Of a DNA stretch of 17,242 bases, positions 6,741 through 13,865 are shown piece after piece (the stretch's first letter is position 1; each line of letters starts with the position of its first letter). The stretch is taken from positions 1-17,242 of the forward strand of contig NZ_CALETI010000394.1 in NCBI RefSeq assembly GCF_937920075.1. The letters run 5' to 3'. The notes beneath the pieces were generated by a model. The model saw only the letters and a list, made by a program, of their open reading frames with translations. It was not told the origin of the DNA and did no database searches. The DNA is from an uncultured Agitococcus sp. (GTDB lineage Bacteria > Pseudomonadota > Gammaproteobacteria > Pseudomonadales > Moraxellaceae). The translations under genes were made by a program, and so were the position numbers.

Positions 6741-9101
6741 ATGAACATTAGTTTTCAACAATGGGCGACAGGTTCTGGCGTAATTCGCCATGATGAAACC
6801 ACCCAACAAAGAATCGCTGATTTATTAATAGACCTAGAACGACAAGGTTTATGCAGCCAAGAGCAAGCATTACGCTTATTTGCAGCGACTGATTATCTTT
6901 GCAATATGGCCATGTGGTTAACCGTACACATGACTTATGCTAAAAATGTCTATTTAGATGGCCGAGAATTACAAGCCAGTGACTTTAAAAAAATCCCAGA
7001 AGGACATACAGGCGGGGCATTAAATATTGTGCCTGCGTATGTTGGTTATTTGTTGGCTAATGCCTTAACAGGTAAAACGCGCGCGTGGTTGATGGGGCAA
7101 GGGCATTGTGTGGCGGCAATTGATGCAGTTAATATTTTATTGGGCAATACCGAGCCTGAACAAGCCGCACGTTATCCATTGAGCGATGCTGGTTTAAGCC
7201 AATTAGCCCAAGATTTTTATAGCTATCAAATCGGTGCAGATGGTCATCCTGCTGTGCCATTAGGTAGTCATGTTAATCCCTATACCGCAGGTGGCATTAT
7301 TGAGGGCGGTTATTTAGGTTTTGCCGAATTGCAATATGTGCATATGCCTTTACCCAAACAAGAGTTAGTTGCGTTTTTGAGTGATGGAGCTTTTGAGGAG
7401 CAACGCGGGAGCGATTGGGTGTCACGTTTTTGGCGTGGTGAAGATACGGGCTTAGTTATGCCGATTATGATTGCCAATGGCCGTCGTATTGACCAACGTA
7501 CCACCATGTCACAATCGGGTGGTGTCTATTGGTTTAAAGAGCATCTTAAACTGAATGGCTTTGATCCTATCGAAATTAATGGTCGTGACCCTGCGGCGTT
7601 TGCGTGGGCGATTATTAGCATGGCACAAAATTTACAGCAACAGCATCAAGATATTCAGCAAGGTAAAGCGCATTATCCTGTCTATTTGCCTTATGCGATT
7701 GCTGAAACTGTGAAAGGCTTTGGCTTTGTGAATGCAGGGACGAATGCAGCACACAATCTACCCATTGCCCAAAGTCCTGCAAGCGATGAAGCGGCACGTG
7801 TTTTATTTAACCAAGGTTGTGCGCCGTTATATGTGCCAAGCAAACAATTAAATTGGGCAATTACCATGCTCAATAATCATAGTTTTGCTAATCGTCCTTT
7901 AGAAAAAGACCACTGTTTACGCAAGTTACAAGTGAGCGATTTAGTTGCCCCTCCGATTAAGTATTTATCCTTGGGCGAACAACTGGCTCCTATGGTGGCG
8001 ATTGATAAATATTTTAGTGATTTAGTGGCGGCTAATCCTGAATTAAGAGTACGGGTCGCTAATCCTGATGAAATGCGTAGTAATCGCATGAATTTAACTC
8101 TAGATCGAATTAAACATCGGGTGTTAGATGTGGAGTTGGATGCAGCCGAAGCGGTGCAAGGTGGCGTGATTACCGCCTTAAATGAAGAGGCCGTCGTTTC
8201 AGCAGTGTTAGCCAATAAACAAGGTTTAAATATTGCCGTTAGTTATGAGGCCTTTGCGGTAAAAATGCTGGGCGCAATGCGTCAAGAAGCAATTTTTGCC
8301 CGTCATTTAGCTGAGCTTGGCCGAGACCTTAACTGGCATAGTGTCCCTATTGTGGTCAGTTCTCATACGTGGGAAAACGGCAAAAATGAACAATCCCATC
8401 AAGACCCGACTTTGAGTGAAGCATGGATAGGCGAGATGAGTGATGTTGCGCCTGTCTATTTTCCTTGTGATGCCAATACCGCTGTCGCGCAACTGGCGGC
8501 TTTGTATCAACAAAAAGGACGTATTGCTACGGTAGTGGCGGCTAAGAGTGTGTTGCCTGTTTGGTGTGATGCCACCCAAGCACAATTAGCGGCACAACAA
8601 GGGGCAATCACTTTACGCCATGATCATCAAGCCGATGTGCAATTATTGGCGATTGGTGCGTATCAGTTGCAAGAAATTGAACGAGCTGCCAAACGCTTAC
8701 GTGCAAAAGGTGTCGGAGTGTCGGTGGTAGCGATTGTTGAGCCAGCCCGTTTTAGAATCGCTAGAGATGCGCGTGAAGCGGCTTATGTGTGGGATGATGC
8801 AACCGTGAGTAACATTGTGCCAGAGGTGCAAAAACGCTTATTTGTTTGTCATGGTCGTCCAGAAGTGATGACAGGCGTATTAAGACGTTTGGATACAGGT
8901 TATCAACACAGTCGTTTTGTTGGTTATCATAATCGCGGTGGTACATTAGATGTGTTTGGGATGTTGTATGCCAACAAAATTACGTGGGCACACATTATTT
9001 TTTACGTTGCTGAATTGTTGGCTGAAGATGCTCAATTGTGGCTATCGGCAGAAGAGTATTTGGCAGTACAAGGTAAGGGAGAGTTGGAGTGTTTAAGATA
9101 G
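6741..9101 (+). CDS. Divergent phosphoketolase-family (ThDP-dependent) protein
   Basis: A 786-residue member of the xylulose-5-phosphate/fructose-6-phosphate phosphoketolase family; classical members make acetyl phosphate plus an aldose phosphate. The fit is best in the C-terminal half: SYEAF with the expected catalytic Glu503, SHTW, NEQSHQDP with His553, and VYFPCDANT. In the N-terminal half I see GHTGGALN (His89), GQGHCVAA where classical enzymes have GPGHGGPA, NGRRIDQRT, and EINGRDPAA. The thiamine-diphosphate motif normally GDGE reads SDGA (214-217), and the loop normally HNGFSHQDP reads GKNEQSHQDP, losing one active-site His. I recall that some databases label this proteobacterial branch xylulose 5-phosphate 3-epimerase, which I could not verify. 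No ackA, pta or pentose genes lie nearby. Family sure; reaction open. Confidence 0.85.
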   Translation: MNISFQQWATGSGVIRHDETTQQRIADLLIDLERQGLCSQEQALRLFAATDYLCNMAMWLTVHMTYAKNVYLDGRELQASDFKKIPEGHTGGALNIVPAYVGYLLANALTGKTRAWLMGQGHCVAAIDAVNILLGNTEPEQAARYPLSDAGLSQLAQDFYSYQIGADGHPAVPLGSHVNPYTAGGIIEGGYLGFAELQYVHMPLPKQELVAFLSDGAFEEQRGSDWVSRFWRGEDTGLVMPIMIANGRRIDQRTTMSQSGGVYWFKEHLKLNGFDPIEINGRDPAAFAWAIISMAQNLQQQHQDIQQGKAHYPVYLPYAIAETVKGFGFVNAGTNAAHNLPIAQSPASDEAARVLFNQGCAPLYVPSKQLNWAITMLNNHSFANRPLEKDHCLRKLQVSDLVAPPIKYLSLGEQLAPMVAIDKYFSDLVAANPELRVRVANPDEMRSNRMNLTLDRIKHRVLDVELDAAEAVQGGVITALNEEAVVSAVLANKQGLNIAVSYEAFAVKMLGAMRQEAIFARHLAELGRDLNWHSVPIVVSSHTWENGKNEQSHQDPTLSEAWIGEMSDVAPVYFPCDANTAVAQLAALYQQKGRIATVVAAKSVLPVWCDATQAQLAAQQGAITLRHDHQADVQLLAIGAYQLQEIERAAKRLRAKGVGVSVVAIVEPARFRIARDAREAAYVWDDATVSNIVPEVQKRLFVCHGRPEVMTGVLRRLDTGYQHSRFVGYHNRGGTLDVFGMLYANKITWAHIIFYVAELLAEDAQLWLSAEEYLAVQGKGELECLR

Positions 9102-9152
9102 ACAGAATGTGAGATAATTTTTAAAATTTATTTAGCCTAGAGCCAAACTTTT

Positions 9153-10217
9153 ATGTCCCCTTTAAAAAATGATCGTTTTTTACGTGCTTTATTACGTCAA
9201 CCTGTTGATGTCACCCCTGTCTGGATGATGCGTCAAGCAGGACGTTATTTGCCAGAATATCGTGCCACTCGCCAACAAGCAGGCGACTTTATGGCCTTGT
9301 GTAAAAATCCACAATTGGCGTGTGAAGTCACCTTACAGCCTTTAGAGCGTTATCCGTTGGATGCAGCGATTTTATTCTCGGATATTTTGACTGTGCCTGA
9401 TGCAATGGGATTAGGCTTGTATTTTGAAACAGGCGAAGGCCCTCGTTTTAAAAAGACAGTTAAAACCGAAGCGGATGTTGTGGCGTTGCCCATTCCGAAT
9501 GCTGAAAAAGATTTAGACTATGTCATTAATGCCGTCAAAACCATTCGTGGCGCGCTCAATGGTCGTGTGCCGTTAATTGGTTTTTCGGGCAGTCCGTGGA
9601 CATTAGCCACCTATATGATTGAAGGTGGTTCGAGTAAAGATTTTCGTGCTGCAAAAAACATGATGTATCAACAACCACAAGTGTTGCATATGTTGTTAGA
9701 TAAATTAGCCGTATCAATTATTGATTATTTAAATGCGCAAATTCGTGCAGGTGCACAAGCTGTACAAATTTTTGATAGTTGGGGTGGGGCATTATCAGCC
9801 GCCGCGTACCAAGAATTTTCTTTAGCTTATATGAAAAAAATCATTGATGGTTTAATCAAAGAGCACGATGGTCGCAAAGTCCCTGTGATTTTATTTACTA
9901 AAGGTGGCGGTTTGTGGCTTGAGTCAATGGCAACAACAGGTGCGGATGCTTTGGGCTTAGACTGGACAATAGATATTGGTGCTGCCCGTCAGCGTGTTGG
10001 CAGCAAAGTCGCTTTACAAGGCAATATGGATCCTTCAGTGTTATATGGCAGCCCACAACGCATTCGTGATGAAGTCGCTCATATCTTAGCGGGCTTTGGT
10101 CATGGTGAAGGTCATGTGATGAATTTAGGGCATGGTATTGATCAGCATACCTCACCTGAACATGCAGGGGCATTTATTAATGCGGTTCATGAGCTAAGTG
10201 CGAAGTATCATCAATAA
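9153..10217 (+). CDS. hemE: Uroporphyrinogen decarboxylase
   Basis: HemE removes four carboxyl groups from uroporphyrinogen III to form coproporphyrinogen III in heme biosynthesis; it is a cytoplasmic TIM-barrel dimer without cofactor. The 354-residue length is normal. The N-terminal signature VWMMRQAGRYLPEYR holds the substrate-binding Arg27 and Arg31, and ILFSDILTVPDAMG holds the key Asp77. GFSGSPWTLATYMIEGG, FDSWGG and the C-terminal NLGHGI are all typical. The start is the ATG at 9153, directly before the SPLKNDRFLRALLRQ segment that begins most homologues; no strong Shine-Dalgarno is visible. It lies 51 bases after the phosphoketolase-like gene on the same strand and could be read from it, as no terminator is seen between them. 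Confidence 0.97.
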   Translation: MSPLKNDRFLRALLRQPVDVTPVWMMRQAGRYLPEYRATRQQAGDFMALCKNPQLACEVTLQPLERYPLDAAILFSDILTVPDAMGLGLYFETGEGPRFKKTVKTEADVVALPIPNAEKDLDYVINAVKTIRGALNGRVPLIGFSGSPWTLATYMIEGGSSKDFRAAKNMMYQQPQVLHMLLDKLAVSIIDYLNAQIRAGAQAVQIFDSWGGALSAAAYQEFSLAYMKKIIDGLIKEHDGRKVPVILFTKGGGLWLESMATTGADALGLDWTIDIGAARQRVGSKVALQGNMDPSVLYGSPQRIRDEVAHILAGFGHGEGHVMNLGHGIDQHTSPEHAGAFINAVHELSAKYHQ

Positions 10218-10219
10218 GC

Positions 10220-10260
10220 TTGCACTATTTGCGACTATTTAGTGCAAGGCTAAATAGTCG
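10220..10260. repeat. Overlapping inverted repeats after hemE, containing a TGCACTA-type motif pair
   Basis: Two inverted repeats interlock here. TTGCACTA (10220-10227) pairs with TAGTGCAA (10240-10247), and CGACTATTTA (10232-10241) pairs perfectly with TAAATAGTCG (10251-10260) around a 9-base loop. The second could form a hairpin downstream of hemE, but no T-run follows it. Read on the minus strand, 10230-10246 gives TGCACTAAATAGTCGCA, an NtrC-like 17-mer (see the separate sites). Confidence 0.6.
10230..10246 (-). promoter_or_regulatory. Candidate distal NtrC-like binding site
   Basis: Minus-strand TGCACTAAATAGTCGCA fits the known NtrC layout TGCAC-N7-GTGCA at 8 of 10 conserved positions and shares 13 of 17 bases with the proximal site at 10354-10370. 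Its centre lies about 200 bases before the predicted sigma-54 start site, within the range used by enhancer-binding proteins. Identification is by eye. Confidence 0.4.
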
Positions 10261-10348
10261 TAGATTAGTCAACTTTAGTGCATTTCTGCCCTGAATATGC
10301 ACTGCAAAGTAAATAGATCATCATAAATATAATAAACATCAGCTAATT

Positions 10349-10395
10349 ATCAATGCACTAATAAAGCGCAAGATATGCTTTTGTAGTGCATTGAT
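10349..10395. promoter_or_regulatory. Large palindrome with two candidate NtrC-like sites upstream of amtB
   Basis: ATCAATGCACTA (10349-10360) and TAGTGCATTGAT (10384-10395) are perfect 12-bp inverted repeats, and the similarity continues inwards so that 18 of 22 bases per arm agree. The plus-strand 17-mer TGCACTAATAAAGCGCA (10354-10370) matches TGCAC-N7-GTGCA at 9 of 10 positions; the minus-strand 17-mer TGCACTACAAAAGCATA (10374-10390) is weaker. They sit about 50-75 bases before the predicted transcription start. NtrC enhancer function is inferred; a hairpin in a hemE read-through transcript is the alternative. Confidence 0.5.
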
Positions 10396-10407
10396 TCTAT
10401 TAAAGAA

Positions 10408-10424
10408 TTGGCCTAGGTTTTGCA
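10408..10424 (+). promoter_or_regulatory. Sigma-54 (-24/-12) promoter of amtB
   Basis: TTGGCCTAGGTTTTGCA has the invariant GG (10410-10411) and GC (10422-10423) exactly ten bases apart, plus the flanking TTGGC and TTTTGCA of the RpoN consensus. Transcription would begin near 10435, about 26 bases before the amtB ATG. amtB genes are classic nitrogen-regulated RpoN/NtrC targets, so position and sequence agree. Confidence 0.8.
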
Positions 10425-10460
10425 TTCTCCCTATTCAGAAATAAATGAGGAGCGTATGTC

Positions 10461-11780
10461 ATGAATAGGCCGCTTGATCTGTTGTGTTATTTATTATTTG
10501 CAACAATCATGTTTGCGCCATCCTTCGTATTTGCTGAAACAGCACCTTATATTACAACGATGGACAAGATTAGCGCAGGTGATACCGCATGGATGCTCAC
10601 ATCTGCTGCTTTAGTGTTGTTGATGACCATACCTGGTTTGGCTTTATTTTATGCAGGCATGGTGCGTAAAAAAAATGTATTAAGCACCGCACTGCAAAGT
10701 TTTACGATTTGTGCAGTAGTAACCGTTATTTGGGTTATTGTTGGCTATAGCTTGGCCTTTACCCCGAGTGCCAGTCCATACTTAGGTACATTAGATCGTT
10801 TGTTTTTAGAAGGAATGAGTTTTGACAAATTAACAAGTACTTTAACCGTTAGTCATATAGCTCCAACCATTCCAGAATCAGTTTTTGTAGTTTTTCAATT
10901 AACTTTTGCCATTATCACTCCTGCATTAATTACTGGCGCATTTGCTGAACGAATTAAATTTGGCGCATTAATTATATTTATGGCGTTATGGTCGGTGCTG
11001 GTATATGCGCCTGTTGCTCATTGGGTATGGGAGCCAAGTGGTTGGTTGGCTAAGATGGGAGCCTTAGATTTTGCAGGAGGCACCGTTGTACATATCAATG
11101 CAGGAGCTGCTGGATTAGCATGTGCTTATATGTTAGGAAAGCGTGCAGGCTATGGACGAGAGCCATTTTTTCCAAATAATTTAGGATTAACATTGATCGG
11201 AGCGTCATTATTGTGGGTGGGATGGTTTGGATTTAATGCAGGATCAGCGTTGGCAGCCGATGGACGTGCAGGAATGGCTATGCTAGTCACACAAGTTGCT
11301 GCCGCCACAGGAACATTGGCATGGATGCTATTAGAGTTTTTACGTCGTGGCAAAGCCTCGTTATTAGGTGCTTGTTCAGGTGCAGTAGCAGGATTGGTGG
11401 CTATCACTCCAGCATCAGGTTTTGTCGATGTCAAAGGAGCATTATTAATTGGTTTAATTGCAGGTGTTGGCTGTTATTGGGGGGCAACGGGTTTAAAACG
11501 AATGTTGGGTGCTGATGATTCCTTAGATGTATTTGGTATTCATGGTATTGGTGGAGTGATAGGTGCAATTCTAACAGGTGTTTTTGCTCAACATCATTTA
11601 TCAGGGCTTGAAACTACAGTTACCATACAAGCCATAGGAGCATTTGTCACATTGGCTTATAGCTTTATTGTTTCGTTGATCTTATTGTTTTTATTAGATT
11701 TAATTATCGTGTTACGTGTAGATGCCGAGAATGAATCTATTGGTTTAGATTTAACACAGCATGGCGAGCAAATCCCCTAA
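10461..11780 (+). CDS. amtB: Ammonium transporter AmtB (Amt/Rh family)
   Basis: An inner-membrane ammonium channel of 439 residues that supplies ammonium when nitrogen is scarce. Residues 1-25 form a cleavable signal peptide ending FVFA-ET, as in many proteobacterial AmtB proteins, followed by about eleven hydrophobic segments. The pore twin histidines are His211 in GGTVVHINAG and His361 in DVFGIHGIGG. The recruitment Asp is Asp203 in ALDFAGG, and the phenylalanine gate segments QLTFAIIT and GWFGFNAGSA are present. The ATG at 10461 is preceded by GAGGAG at 10447-10452. A sigma-54 promoter and TGCACTA motif array lie upstream. The PII gene glnK, usually cotranscribed just before amtB, is absent here; the PII partner must be elsewhere. 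Confidence 0.97.
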   Translation: MNRPLDLLCYLLFATIMFAPSFVFAETAPYITTMDKISAGDTAWMLTSAALVLLMTIPGLALFYAGMVRKKNVLSTALQSFTICAVVTVIWVIVGYSLAFTPSASPYLGTLDRLFLEGMSFDKLTSTLTVSHIAPTIPESVFVVFQLTFAIITPALITGAFAERIKFGALIIFMALWSVLVYAPVAHWVWEPSGWLAKMGALDFAGGTVVHINAGAAGLACAYMLGKRAGYGREPFFPNNLGLTLIGASLLWVGWFGFNAGSALAADGRAGMAMLVTQVAAATGTLAWMLLEFLRRGKASLLGACSGAVAGLVAITPASGFVDVKGALLIGLIAGVGCYWGATGLKRMLGADDSLDVFGIHGIGGVIGAILTGVFAQHHLSGLETTVTIQAIGAFVTLAYSFIVSLILLFLLDLIIVLRVDAENESIGLDLTQHGEQIP

Positions 11781-11792
11781 CATCCGTTTAAA

Positions 11793-11824
11793 AGAATTAA
11801 GCATCATCATAGATGTTTAATTCT
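11793..11824. repeat. Hairpin between amtB and the small downstream gene
   Basis: AGAATTAAGCATC (11793-11805), a six-base loop, then GATGTTTAATTCT (11812-11824). As RNA this is a 13-pair stem with a single G-U pair, 12 bases after the amtB stop. It is AT-rich and followed by CTCATT rather than a T-run, so it is at best a weak terminator; it may stabilise the amtB mRNA 3' end or attenuate read-through into the next gene. Confidence 0.55.
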
Positions 11825-11862
11825 CTCATTAATGTTATTTCTCAAATAAGGAGAAATTAATC

Positions 11863-12279
11863 ATGACAGAAAATTTAAATTCTGAAGTTTTTAGTTTGGC
11901 TTCTCAGCTATATGTGCGTATGCGACGTAGTTCAGGTCGTGTTGTTGATGCGATTTATATGGCACAGAATGAACAATACGCACAGGAAATTTTAAGGATT
12001 GCTGGACAAGAAAAAGATCAGGAAATTTTGGAGATTGTTCAGCGTTTTCAGACATTATTAGCCAAGACTGAGCCAAAAATAGTGGAGTCAACACCAGAAA
12101 TTCCAGTGTTAACAGAGACTATTAAAGAGCCCACAGTAGAAAAAACGGATATTTTTAGTATGACATTTCGCAATTTACGTCGTAAAGCTGAAGTTGTAGA
12201 AAATACACCAACGGCTCAACCACATATTGAGGAGTTGGAAGAGCAGGTAGCACATCATTATACGGGTGCGTTACGTTAA
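11863..12279 (+). CDS. Uncharacterised small protein, 138 residues
   Basis: I do not recognise this protein. Residues about 6-70 look fully helical: SEVFSLASQLYVRMRRSSGRV, then DAIYMAQNEQYAQEILRIAG and an acidic/amphipathic stretch to about 68. A Pro/Glu/Thr-rich, probably disordered linker follows (about 69-96), then DIFSMTFRNLRRKAEVVE and an acidic Glu-rich helix near the end. There is no signal peptide, membrane segment or Cys motif, so it should be cytoplasmic. Translation is well supported by AAGGAG at 11848-11853, nine bases before the ATG. It lies 82 bases after amtB on the same strand, separated by a hairpin, so it might share the nitrogen-regulated transcript or have its own promoter. 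Codon use looks like that of its neighbours. Coding confidence is high; function unknown. Confidence 0.8.
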   Translation: MTENLNSEVFSLASQLYVRMRRSSGRVVDAIYMAQNEQYAQEILRIAGQEKDQEILEIVQRFQTLLAKTEPKIVESTPEIPVLTETIKEPTVEKTDIFSMTFRNLRRKAEVVENTPTAQPHIEELEEQVAHHYTGALR

Positions 12280-12293
12280 ATAAAAAGAGCCGC

Positions 12294-12324
12294 TATTTCC
12301 TCTTCAAGGAGGTAAGAGGAAATA
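12294..12324 (-). terminator. Terminator hairpin of the lipoprotein/hydrolase operon (possibly bidirectional)
   Basis: TATTTCCTCTT (12294-12304) and AAGAGGAAATA (12314-12324) form a perfect 11-bp stem between two convergent genes. Read on the minus strand, the hairpin is followed six bases later by CTTTTTATTT, so it best serves the minus-strand alpha/beta hydrolase gene, which ends only two bases before it. On the plus strand no T-run follows. Confidence 0.7.
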
Positions 12325-12326
12325 CC

Positions 12327-13205
12327 TTAACTATCAATAAAATCAACAAACTCTCTAATATAGGCACTGACTTCATCTGGATGACTACGTTGCACCCAAT
12401 GTTCGGCATCTATTTCATGCCGCCATACACGATTCGCCCATTCAGATAAATTATCAAATAATCCTGCGGTGACAAATTTATCCTGAGTAGGAATAATTAA
12501 TTGAACAGGAATATTGGTCTTACGTTTTTGTGGTTTGAATAATCGCTCAATAAAGTTTGCACGATATAACTTAACGCCATGTGCGCCATCACGCGCTTGT
12601 GAAGCAAAATCTTCACCATGTAGCTTCGTTAAGCGAGCAAAACGCGCAGGCCAACGGTTAAAAGCCACCCGCCATGTGACTTGACTTGCTAGAGGAAAAT
12701 GGAAAGCAGCAATATACCAAGAATGTGCTAATTGATTAATAATTTTAACTTTGCTGTCTAAAGAGCCTTTGCTTAAACCTTGACGAATCCAATACGCTGC
12801 ATGGTCTAAACTTGGGCCAGAAATTGAGGTAAAAGAGGCTATTTTAGCTTGCAAAAGAGGAGTGGTTACGGCCTCCCAGCATTGAATTGACCCCCAATCA
12901 TGGCCCACTAAATGAATTGGCTGAGTTGGACTAAAGGCGTTAATCACGGCTGCCAAATCTTCAACTAAATATTTGATTTTATAATCTTGAGTGGAGGAGG
13001 GAATACTCGATTCACCTGCACCACGCACATCATAAGCAATAATTTTAAATAACGGAGCTAAACGTTCAGCTACTTTTTGCCAAATAAGGCTATTGTCTGG
13101 AAAGCCATGCACCATAACAATCGTAGGTGCTAAATTATTTTCTTCACCCCAAATACGAACGTTAAGTGCAATTTTGTCAGAAATTGTTAAGGTTTGGGCT
13201 TTCAT
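12327..13205 (-). CDS. Alpha/beta-fold hydrolase, epoxide-hydrolase type
   Basis: A 292-residue alpha/beta hydrolase with an intact triad of the epoxide hydrolase/dehalogenase type: nucleophile Asp103 in HLVGHDWGS, acid Asp242 in IIPTQDKFV and His269 in DAEHWVQRSHP. The oxyanion motif HGFPDNSLIW (34-43) and YDVRGAGESS are well kept. The wording resembles the hydrolase half of EphD-type proteins, but the short-chain dehydrogenase half of those is absent. The nucleophile being Asp argues against an ordinary esterase. No signal peptide, so cytoplasmic. I chose the ATG at 13205, which overlaps the upstream stop as ATGA and implies translational coupling; an ATG at 13226 would add seven residues but lacks a ribosome site. 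Last gene of a three-gene minus-strand operon. Substrate unknown. Confidence 0.88.
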   Translation of the reverse strand: MKAQTLTISDKIALNVRIWGEENNLAPTIVMVHGFPDNSLIWQKVAERLAPLFKIIAYDVRGAGESSIPSSTQDYKIKYLVEDLAAVINAFSPTQPIHLVGHDWGSIQCWEAVTTPLLQAKIASFTSISGPSLDHAAYWIRQGLSKGSLDSKVKIINQLAHSWYIAAFHFPLASQVTWRVAFNRWPARFARLTKLHGEDFASQARDGAHGVKLYRANFIERLFKPQKRKTNIPVQLIIPTQDKFVTAGLFDNLSEWANRVWRHEIDAEHWVQRSHPDEVSAYIREFVDFIDS

Positions 13206-13849
13206 AAAGTATCCATTTTTTGCCATTGCCGAGTTGAGACTAATTTTTTAATCACATGACGTTGTGAAAGATAGGCGGGCGATGATAACAAGCTATCAGC
13301 TAATTGTCTGCCCGTAATTGTCTGTTGTTGACTACGTAGTTGGTAACGTTGCTCACGAAAATGATGATAAGCACTGTGTGTATTAACGCTTAGGAAGAAG
13401 TGGTATAGGCGTTGTTCGGCATCGCTATTAGTGGGGCAAGGCGTTACACATAAAAAATCAAAACGTTTAGAGGGATTTTGATGTACCCATGCGCCATTAA
13501 CAATAGCAAGACTGATAATTAGACTATTGGGAATCACATCGACTCGTTTTAATAAAGCATTAAAAAAAGCTTGATCATTACGTTGTTTAGGGGTGAGTTG
13601 ATATGATTCTGCGGTTTTTTTTAGCCAATTAAAATCGGGTTCACTGATTTCATCATCATGTAAATATTGTTCGGCAATTTTGTGAATGCGCTGACGGTCG
13701 ATAATGATTTGTGTATTATAGGGGGTAATAAGGTTTTGTAACTCTTTGATAAAAATTGTTTTTTTTGATGGTTGCTTGGCAGCAAAGCTATATTGGGCAA
13801 GTGTTATTGCGGCAATAACAAATAAACAGCGAGTGATTGCTTTGTTCAT
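13202..13849 (-). CDS. Exported Bax-like glucosaminidase-fold protein, catalytic Glu apparently lost
   Basis: A 215-residue exported protein. Residues 1-24 are a signal peptide (MNKAITR, hydrophobic core, then YSFAA). The rest resembles E. coli Bax and FlgJ-type endo-beta-N-acetylglucosaminidases: RVDVIPNSLIISLAI, GAW, FDFLCVTPC with the Cys-x3-Cys of Bax, FFLSVNTHSAYHHFREQRYQLR, and the TGRQLADSLLSSPAYLSQRHVIKKL ending. In Bax the active-site motif reads ANESAW; here the aligned residues read IVNGAW, so the catalytic Glu is Asn. It may therefore be a non-catalytic peptidoglycan-binding protein. The start is uncertain: ATG 13849 gives the cleaner signal peptide, while ATG 13861 adds four residues and begins just after the lipoprotein stop. 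It overlaps the hydrolase gene by four bases. Family assignment is from recalled motifs. Confidence 0.82.
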   Translation of the reverse strand: MNKAITRCLFVIAAITLAQYSFAAKQPSKKTIFIKELQNLITPYNTQIIIDRQRIHKIAEQYLHDDEISEPDFNWLKKTAESYQLTPKQRNDQAFFNALLKRVDVIPNSLIISLAIVNGAWVHQNPSKRFDFLCVTPCPTNSDAEQRLYHFFLSVNTHSAYHHFREQRYQLRSQQQTITGRQLADSLLSSPAYLSQRHVIKKLVSTRQWQKMDTL

Positions 13850-13865
13850 TATTGCCGCCATTTAA

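Noticed and set aside
7877..8215. 112-residue open frame on the minus strand inside the phosphoketolase-like gene
   Set aside because: Antisense shadow with no ribosome site and a composition typical of reversed codons (many Ser, Thr and Ala).
10299..10700. Shared 12-mer GCACTGCAAAGT at 10299-10310 and 10689-10700
   Set aside because: One copy is in amtB coding sequence encoding an ordinary transmembrane segment; the match does not extend and can be chance.
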